64,000 nucleotides of DNA from assembly GCA_038380435.1 (NCBI GenBank), contig JAWZYU010000027.1, positions 1,733,156-1,797,155 on the forward strand, given 5' to 3'. This DNA comes from Ryuthela nishihirai. Its lineage: Eukaryota; Arthropoda; Arachnida; Araneae; Heptathelidae. The notes below the pieces were generated by a model. That model was not told the DNA's origin. It saw only the letters and a list, made by a program, of their open reading frames with translations, and searched no databases. The position numbers were made by a program, and so were the translations under genes. This document shows positions 55,795-64,000 of the stretch, piece after piece. Numbering within the stretch: position 1 is the stretch's first letter; each line of letters starts with the position of its first letter.

Positions 55795-58700
55795 TTGCAC
55801 GCGTTGCTTTGTGTCCATACTTGTTTTATATATGACAGATTTCTGGAGTGTTGCCCCACATTCTCAGTCGCTTTTGATAATTTTAACCTCTTTCACTTTT
55901 CAGAGGACCGATTTCTGAAGCCCCGTAATCTCGATCCCTTTCTAGCGATTTTTTCTTTTCTTTTTTTCGCTTTATATACATTTTTTTAAAGGACCGATTT
56001 CTGGAGCCTCATAATCTCGATCCCCTTGCACGCGTTGCTTTGTGTCCATACTTGTTTTATATATGACAGGTTTCTGGAGTGTGGCCCCACATTCTCAGTC
56101 GCTTTTGATAATTTTAACCTCTTTCACTTTTCAGAGGACCGATTTCTGAAGCCCCGTAATCTCGATCCCTTTCTAGCGATTTTTTCTTTCCTTTTTTTCG
56201 CTTTATATACATTTTTTTAAAGGACCGATTTCTGGAGCCTCATAATCTCGATCCCCTTGCACGCGTTGCTTTGTGTCCATACTTGTTTTATATATGACAG
56301 GTTTCTGGAGTGTGGCCCCACATTATGAGTCGCTTTTGGTAATTTTTACCTCTTTCACTTTTCAGAGGACCGATTTCTGAAGCCCCGTAATCTCGATCCC
56401 TTTCTAGCGATTTTTTCTTTTCTTTTTTTCGCTTTATATACATTTTTTTAAAGGACCGATTTCTGGAGCCTCATAATCTCGATCCCCTTGCACGCGTTGC
56501 TTTGTGTCCATACTTGTTTTATATATGACAGGTTTCTGGAGTGTGGCCCCACATTCTCAATCGCTTTTGATAATTTTAACCTCTTTCACTTTTCAGAGGA
56601 CCGATTTCTGAAGCCCCGTAATGTCGATCGCTTTCTAGCGATTTTTTCTTTTCTTTTTTTCGCTTTATATACATTTTTTTAAAGGACCGAGTTTTTGGAG
56701 CCTCATAATCTCGATCCCCTTGCACGCGTTGCTTTGTGTCCATACTTGTTTTATATATGACAGGTTTCTGGAGTGTGGCCCCACATTCTCAGTCGCTTTT
56801 GATAATTTTAACCTCTTTCACTTTTCAGAGGACCGATTTCTGAAGCCGCGTAATCTCGATCCCTTTCTAGCGATTTTTTCTTTCCTTTTTTTCGCTTTAT
56901 ATACATTTTTTTAAAGGACCGATTTCTGGAGCCTCATAATCTCGATCCCCTTGCACGCGTTGCTTTGTGTCCATACTTGTTTTATATATGACAGGTTTCT
57001 GGAGTGTGGCCCCACATTATGAGTCGCTTTTGGTAATTTTTACCTCTTTCACTTTTCAGAGGACCGATTTCTGAAGCCCCGTAATCTCGATCCCTTTCTA
57101 GCGATTTTTTCTTTTCTTTTTTTCGCTTTATATACATTTTTTTAAAGGACCGATTTCTGGAGCCTCATAATCTCGATCCCCTTGCACGCGTTGCTTTGTG
57201 TCCATACTTGTTTTATATATGACAGGTTTCTGGAGTGTTTCCCCACATTATGAGTCGTTTTTGGTAATTTTTACCTCTTTCACTTTTCAGAGGACCGATT
57301 TCTGAAGCCCCGTAATCTCGATCCCTTTCTAGCGATTTTTTTCTTTTCTTTTTTTCGCTTTATATACATTTTTTTAAAGGACCGATTTCTGGAGCCTCAT
57401 AATCTCGATCCCCTTGCACGCGTTGCTTTGTGTCCATACTTGTTTTATATATGACAGGTTTCTGGAGTGTGGCCCCACATTCTCAGTCGCTTTTGATAAT
57501 TTTAACCTCTTTCACTTTTCAGAGGACCGATTTCTGAAGCCCCGTAATCCCGATCCCTTTCTAGCGATTTTTTCTTTTCTTTTTTTCGCTTTATATACAT
57601 TTTTTTAAAGGACCGATTTCTGGAGCCTCATAATCTCGATCCCCTTGCACGCGTTGCTTTGGGTCCATACTTGTTTTATATATGACAGGTTTCTGGAGTG
57701 TTTCCCCACATTATGAGTCGTTTTTGGTAATTTTTACCTCTTTCACTTTTCAGAGGACCGATTTCTGAAGCCCCGTAATCTCGATCCCTTTCTAGCGATT
57801 TTTTTCTTTTCTTTTTTTCGCTTTATATACATTTTTTTAAAGCACCGATTTCTGGAGCCTCATAATCTCGATCCCCTTGCATGCGTTGCTTTGAGTCCAT
57901 ACTTGTTTTATATATGACAGGTTTCTGGAGTGTGGCCCCACATTCTCAGTCGCTTTTGATAATTTTAACCTCTTTCACATTTCAGAGGACCGATTTCTGA
58001 AGCCCCGTAATCCCGATCCCTTTCTAGCGATTTTTTCTTTTCTTTTTTTCGCTTTATATACATTTTTTTAAAGGACCGATTTCTGGAGCCTCATAATCTC
58101 GATCCCCTTGCACGCGTTGCTTTGTGTCCATACTTGTTTTATATATGACAGGTTTCTGGAGTGTTTCCCCACATTATGAGTCGTTTTTGGTAATTTTTAC
58201 CTCTTTCACTTTTCAGAGGACCGATTTCTGAAGCCCCGTAATCTCGATCCCTTTCTAGCGATTTTTTTCTTTTCTTTTTTTCGCTTTATATACATTTTTT
58301 TAAAGGACCGATTTCTGGAGCCTCATAATCTCGATCCCCTTGCACGCGTTGCTTTGTGTCCATACTTGTTTTATATATGACAGGTTTCTGGAGTGTGGCC
58401 CCACATTCTCAGTCGCTTTTGATAATTTTAACCTCTTTCACTTTTCAGAGGACCGATTTCTGAAGCCCCGTAATCTCGATCCCTTTCTAGCGATTTTTTC
58501 TTTACTTTTTTTCGCTTTATATACATTTTTTTAAAGGACCGATTTCTGGAGCCTCATAATCTCGATCCCCTTGCACGCGTTGCTTTGTGTCCATACTTGT
58601 TTTATATATGACAGGTTTCTGGAGTGTGGCCCCACATTCTCAGTCGCTTTTGATAATTTTAACCTCTTTCACTTTTCAGAGGACCGATTTCTGAAGCCCC

Positions 58701-59032
58701 GTAATCTCGATCCCTTTCTAGCGATTTTTTCTTTTCTTTTTTTCGCTTTATATACATTTTTTTAAAGGACCGATTTCTGGAGCCTCATAATCTCGATCCC
58801 CTTGCACGCGTTGCTTTGTGTCCATACTTGTTTTATATATGACAGGTTTCTGGAGTGTTTCCCCACATTATGAGTCGCTTTTGGTAATTTTTACCTCTTT
58901 CACTTTTCAGAGGACCGATTTCTGAAGCCCCGTAATCTCGATCCCTTTCTAGCGATATTTTTCTTTTCTTTTTTTCGCTTTATATACATTTTTTTAAAGG
59001 ACCGATTTCTGGAGCCTCATAATCTCGATCCC

Positions 59033-61808
59033 CTTGCACGCGTTGCTTTGTGTCCATACTTGTTTTATATATGACAGGTTTCTGGAGTGTTTCCCCACAT
59101 TATGAGTCGTTTTTGGTAATTTTTACCTCTTTCACTTTTCAGAGGACCGATTTCTGAAGCCCCGTAATCTCGATCCCTTTCTAGCGATTTTTTCTTTTCT
59201 TTTTTTCGCTTTATATACAGTTTTTTAAAGGACCGATTTCTGGAGCCTCATAATCTCGATCCCCTTGCACGCGTTGCTTTGTTTCCATACTTGTTTTATA
59301 TATGACAGGTTTCTGGAGTGTGGCCCCACATTCTCAGTCGCTTTTGATAATTTTAACCTCTTTCACTTTTCAGAGGACCGATTTCTGAAGCCCCGTAATC
59401 TCGATCCCTTTCTAGCGATTTTTTCTTTACTTTTTTTCGCTTTATATACATTTTTTTAAAGGACCGATTTCTGGAGCCTCATAATCTCGATCCCCTTGCA
59501 CGCGTTGCTTTGTGTCCATACTTGTTTTATATATGACAGGTTTCTGGAGTGTGGCCCCACATTCTCAGTCGCTTTTGATAATTTTAACCTCTTTCACTTT
59601 TCAGAGGACCGATTTCTGAAGCCCCGTAATCTCGATCCCTTTCTAGCGATTTTTAATTTTCTTTTTTTCGCTTTATATACATTTTTTTAAAGGACCGATT
59701 TCTGGAGCCTCATAATCTCGATCCCCTTGCACGCGTTGCTTTGTGTCCATACTTGTTTTATATATGACAGGTTTCTGGAGTGTTTCCCCACATTATGAGT
59801 CGCTTTTGGTAATTTTTACCTCTTTCACTTTTCAGAGGACCGATTTCTGAAGCCCCGTAATCTCGATCCCTTTCTAGCGATATTTTTCTTTTCTTTTTTT
59901 CGCTTTATATACATTTTTTTAAAGGACCGATTTCTGGAGCCTCATAATCTCGATCCCCTTGCACGCGTTGCTTTGTGTCCATACTTGTTTTATATATGAC
60001 AGGTTTCTGGAGTGTGGCCCCACATTCTCAGTCGCTTTTGATAATTTTAACCTCTTTCACTTTTCAGAGGACCGATTTCTGAAGCCCCGTAATCCCGATC
60101 CCTTTCTAGCGATTTTTTCTTTTCTTTTTTTCGCTTTATATACATTTTTTTAAAGGACCGACTTCTGGAGCCTCATAATCTCGATCCCCTTGCACGCGTT
60201 GCTTTGTGTCCATACTTGTTTTATATATGACAGGTTTCTGGAGTGTTTCCCCACATTATGAGTCGTTTTTGGTAATTTTTACCTCTTTCACTTTTCAGAG
60301 GACCGATTTCTGAAGCCCCGTAATCTCGATCCCTTTCTAGCGATTTTTTTCTTTTCTTTTTTTCGTTTATATACATTTTTTTAAAGGACCGATTTCTGGA
60401 GCCTCATAATCTCGATCCCCTTGCACGCGTTGCTTTGTGTCCATACTTGTTTTATATATGACAGATTTCTGGAGTGTTGCCCCACATTCTCAGTCGCTTT
60501 TGATAATTTTAACCTCTTTCACTTTTCAGAGGACCGATTTCTGAAGCCCCGTAATCTCGATCCCTTTCTAGCGATTTTTTCTTTTCTTTTTTTCGCTTTA
60601 TATACATTTTTTTAAAGGACCGATTTCTGGAGCCTCATAATCTCGATCCCCTTGCACGCGTTGCTTTGTGTCCATACTTGTTTTATATATGACAGGTTTC
60701 TGGAGTGTGGCCCCACATTCTCAATCGCTTTTGATAATTTTAACCTCTTTCACTTTTCAGAGGACCGATTTCTGAAGCCCCGTAATGTCGATCGCTTTCT
60801 AGCGATTTTTTTCTTTTCTTTTTTTCGCTTTATATACATTTTTTTAAAGGACCGAGTTTTTGGAGCCTCATAATCTCGATCCCCTTGCACGCGTTGCTTT
60901 GTGTCCATACTTGTTTTATATATGACAGGTTTCTGGAGTGTGGCCCCACATTCTCAGTCGCTTTTGATAATTTTAACCTCTTTCACTTTTCAGAGGACCG
61001 ATTTCTGAAGCCCCGTAATCTCGATCCCTTTCTAGCGATTTTTTCTTTCCTTTTTTTCGCTTTATATACATTTTTTTAAAGGACCGATTTCTGGAGCCTC
61101 ATAATCTCGATCCCCTTGCACGCGTTGCTTTGTGTCCATACTTGTTTTATATATGACAGGTTTCTGGAGTGTGGCCCCACATTATGAGTCGCTTTTGGTA
61201 ATTTTTACCTCTTTCACTTTTCAGAGGACCGATTTCTGAAGCCCCGTAATCTCGATCCCTTTCTAGCGATTTTTTCTTTTCTTTTTTTCGCTTTATATAC
61301 ATTTTTTTAAAGGACCGATTTCTGGAGCCTCATAATCTCGATCCCCTTGCACGCGTTGCTTTGTGTCCATACTTGTTTTATATATGACAGGTTTCTGGAG
61401 TGTTTCCCCACATTATGAGTCGTTTTTGGTAATTTTTACCTCTTTCACTTTTCAGAGGACCGATTTCTGAAGCCCAGTAATCTCGATACCTTTCTAGCGA
61501 TTTTTCCTTTTCTTTTTTTCGCTTTATATACATTTTTTTAAAGGACCGATTTCTGGAGCCTCATAATCTCGATCCCCTTGCACGCGTTGCTTTGTGTCCA
61601 TACTTGTTTTATATATGACAGATTTCTGGAGTGTTGCCCCACATTCTCAGTCGCTTTTGATAATTTTAACCTCTTTCACTTTTCAGAGGACCGATTTCTG
61701 AAGCCCCGTAATCTCGATCCCTTTCTAGCGATTTTTTCTTTTCTTTTTTTCGCTTTATATACATTTTTTTAAAGGACCGATTTCTGGAGCCTCATAATCT
61801 CGATCCCC
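59033..61808 (+). repeat. higher-order block H2, second copy
   Basis: It has the same twelve diagnostic variants in the same order as 49779-52556. Private changes, such as the missing bases in TTTCGTTTATATAC near 60365, show divergence after duplication. Confidence 0.85.
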
Positions 61809-64000
61809 TTGCACGCGTTGCTTTGTGTCCATACTTGTTTTATATATGACAGGTTTCTGGAGTGTGGCCCCACATTCTCAATCGCTTTTGATAATTTTAA
61901 CCTCTTTCACTTTTCAGAGGACCGATTTCTGAAGCCCCGTAATGTCGATCGCTTTCTAGCGATTTTTTTCTTTTCTTTTTTTCGCTTTATATACATTTTT
62001 TTAAAGGACCGAGTTTTTGGAGCCTCATAATCTCGATCCCCTTGCACGCGTTGCTTTGTGTGCATACTTGTTTTATATATGACAGGTTTCTGGAGTGTGG
62101 CCCCACATTCTCAGTCGCTTTTGATAATTTTAACCTCTTTCACTTTTCAGAGGACCGATTTCTGAAGCCCCGTAATCTCGATCCCTTTCTAGCGATTTTT
62201 TCCTTCCTTTTTTTCCCTTTATATACATTTTTTTAAAGGACCGATTTCTGGAGCCTCATAATCTCGATCCCCTTGCACGCGTTGCTTTGTGTCCATACTT
62301 GTTTTATATATGACAGGTTTCTGGAGTGTTTCCCCACATTATGAGTCGTTTTTGGTAATTTTTACCTCTTTCACTTTTCAGAGGACCGATTTCTGAAGCC
62401 CCGTAATCTCGATCCCTTTCTAGCGATTTTTTCTTTTCTTTTTTTCGCTTTATATACAGTTTTTTAAAGGACCGATTTCTGGAGCCTCATAATATCGATC
62501 CCCTTGCACGCGTTGCTTTGTGTCCATACTTGTTTTATATATGACAGGTTTCTGGAGTGTGGCCCCACATTCTCAGTCGCTTTTGATAATTTTAACCTCT
62601 TTCACTTTTCAGAGGACCGATTTCTGAAGCCCCGTAATCTCGATCCCTTTCTAGCGATTTTTTCTTTACTTTTTTTCGCTTTATATACATTTTTTTAAAG
62701 GACCGATTTCTGGAGCCTCATAATCTCGATCCCCTTGCACGCGTTGCTTTGTGTCCATACTTGTTTTATATATGACAGGTTTCTGGAGTGTGGCCCCACA
62801 TTCTCAGTCGCTTTTGATAATTTTAACCTCTTTCACTTTTCAGAGGACCGATTTCTGAAGCCCCGTAATCGCGATCCCTTTCTAGCGATTTTTTCTTTTC
62901 TTTTTTTCGCTTTATATACATTTTTTTAAAGGACCGATTTCTGGAGCCTCATAATCTCGATCCCCTTGCACGCGTTGCTTTGTGTCCATACTTGTTTTAT
63001 ATATGACAGGTTTCTGGAGTGTGGCCCCACATTCTCAGTCGCTTTTGATAATTTTAACCTCTTTCACTTTTCAGAGGACCGATTTCTGAAGCCCCGTAAT
63101 CTCGATCCCTTTCTAGCGATTTTTTCTTTTCTTTTTTTCGCTTTATATACATTTTTTTAAAGGACCGATTTCTGGAGCCTCATAATCTCGATCCCCTTGC
63201 ACGCGTTGCTTTGTGTCCATACTTGTTTTATATATGACAGGTTTCTGGAGTGTTTCCCCACATTATGAGTCGCTTTTGGTAATTTTTACCTCTTTCACTT
63301 TTCAGAGGACCGATTTCTGAAGCCCCGTAATCTCGATCCCTTTCTAGCGATTTTTTTTTTCTTTTTTTCGCTTTATATACATTTTTTTAAAGGACCGATT
63401 TCTGGAGCCTCATAATCTCGATCCCCTTGCACGCGTTGCTTTGTGTCCATACTTGTTTTATATATGACAGGTTTCTGGAGTGTTTCCCCACATTATGAGT
63501 CGCTTTTGGTAATTTTTACCTCTTTCACTTTTCAGAGGACCGATTTCTGAAGCCCCGTAATCTCGATCCCTTTCTAGCAATTTTTTCTTTTCTTTTTTTC
63601 GCTTTATATACATTTTTTTAAAGGACCGATTTCTGGAGCCTCATAATCTCGATCCCCTTGCACGCGTTGCTTTGTGTCCATACTTGTTTTATATATGACA
63701 GGTTTCTGGAGTGTGGCCCCACATTCTCAGTCGCTTTTGATAATTTTAACCTCTTTCACTTTTCAGAGGACCGATTTCTGAAGCCCCGTAATCTCGATCC
63801 CTTTCTAGCGATTTTTTCTTTTCTTTTTTTCGCTTTATATACATTTTTTTAAAGGACCGATTTCTGGAGCCTCATAATCTCGATCCCCTTGCACGCGTTG
63901 CTTTGTGTCCATACTTGTTTTATATATGACAGGTTTCTGGAGTGTGGCCCCACATTCTCAGTCGCTTTTGATAATTTTAACCTCTTTCACTTTTCAGAGG

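Larger units (their letters stand above)
28440..64000 (+). repeat. satellite array, 231/232-bp monomer, ~153 copies, continues past window
   Basis: Monomers in head-to-tail order contain GGACCGATTTCTGGAGCCTC, GCACGCGTTGCTTTGTGTCC, GACAGGTTTCTGGAG, GGACCGATTTCTGAAGCCCC and a T/C-rich tract ending CGCTTTATATAC. The one-base length difference comes from the T run (GATTTTTTCTTTT against GATTTTTTTCTTTT or GATATTTTTC). Two main classes differ at the centre: CCACATTCTCAGTCGCTTTTG against CCACATTATGAGTCG(C/T)TTTTG. Most monomers carry one ACGCGT (MluI) site. The first monomer (28440-28700) is partial and diverged. The array is non-coding; a centromeric or heterochromatic role is possible but not shown. 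Confidence 0.98.

Noticed and set aside
28496..63852. More than 70 near-identical 61-90-codon open frames (Phe-rich, starting at TTG)
   Set aside because: They begin at a non-ATG codon, recur with the satellite period, and are broken by a TGA in every ATTATGAG-type monomer. Their similarity is that of the DNA repeat, with no sign of protein-level constraint.
28440..64000. CRISPR-like or other prokaryotic repeat array
   Set aside because: The whole 231-bp unit is repeated without unique spacers, and the rest of the window is clearly eukaryotic.

Overview
This window is eukaryotic, repeat-dominated DNA from an animal. The elements present are non-LTR retrotransposons of the R1/I-like and RTE-like groups, Tc1/mariner and pogo-like DNA transposons, MITEs, tRNA-derived SINEs and a long satellite. 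Together they point to an invertebrate, most probably an arthropod; a chelicerate is only a guess. There is no bacterial gene organisation, and I see no CRISPR array, rRNA gene or intact tRNA gene.

From 1 to about 28.4 kb is a mosaic of nested transposable elements. An R1/I-like retrotransposon on the minus strand (4859-8879) has an intact 1208-codon EN-RT-RNase H polyprotein and the last 56 codons of its gag ORF. It sits inside a SINE (halves at 4791-4858 and 8880-8990), and its RNA would end in a 13-bp hairpin capped by a cUUCGg tetraloop. Around 10.24-17.46 kb is an inverted (palindromic) arrangement. Matching outer blocks, THAP-like N-terminal fragments and ~280-bp AT-rich repeat units face each other. 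It contains a 490-bp hairpin and a full-length but broken RTE-like element (12086-15750) with an 11-bp target duplication and a GAT tail. Two SINE families recur: SINE-A, ~195 bp, and SINE-B, ~370-390 bp with a core resembling the Nin-DC type. Two SINE-B copies have clean 11-12-bp target duplications, one inside an RTE fragment and one inside a Tc1-like transposon.

The only plausible non-transposon coding sequences are on the minus strand. One is an unrecognised ORF with an acidic N-terminus and a Cys/Arg-rich C-terminus (22130-22620, one apparent frameshift), with a CpG/CRE-containing promoter-like patch upstream. The other is a convincing terminal exon with splice acceptor, stop codon and poly(A) signal (26768-27014).

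From about 28.44 kb to the end of the window (more than 35.5 kb, about 153 copies) is one satellite array with a 231/232-bp monomer. Each monomer is itself an ancient trimer of 73-, 72- and 86-bp subunits. Diagnostic variants recur in fixed order over blocks of 5-12 monomers at long offsets, which shows segmental (higher-order) duplication. Monomers at the left edge are more divergent. The array runs off the right end of the window. The many 64-90-codon ORFs in it are by-products of the repeat and not genes.
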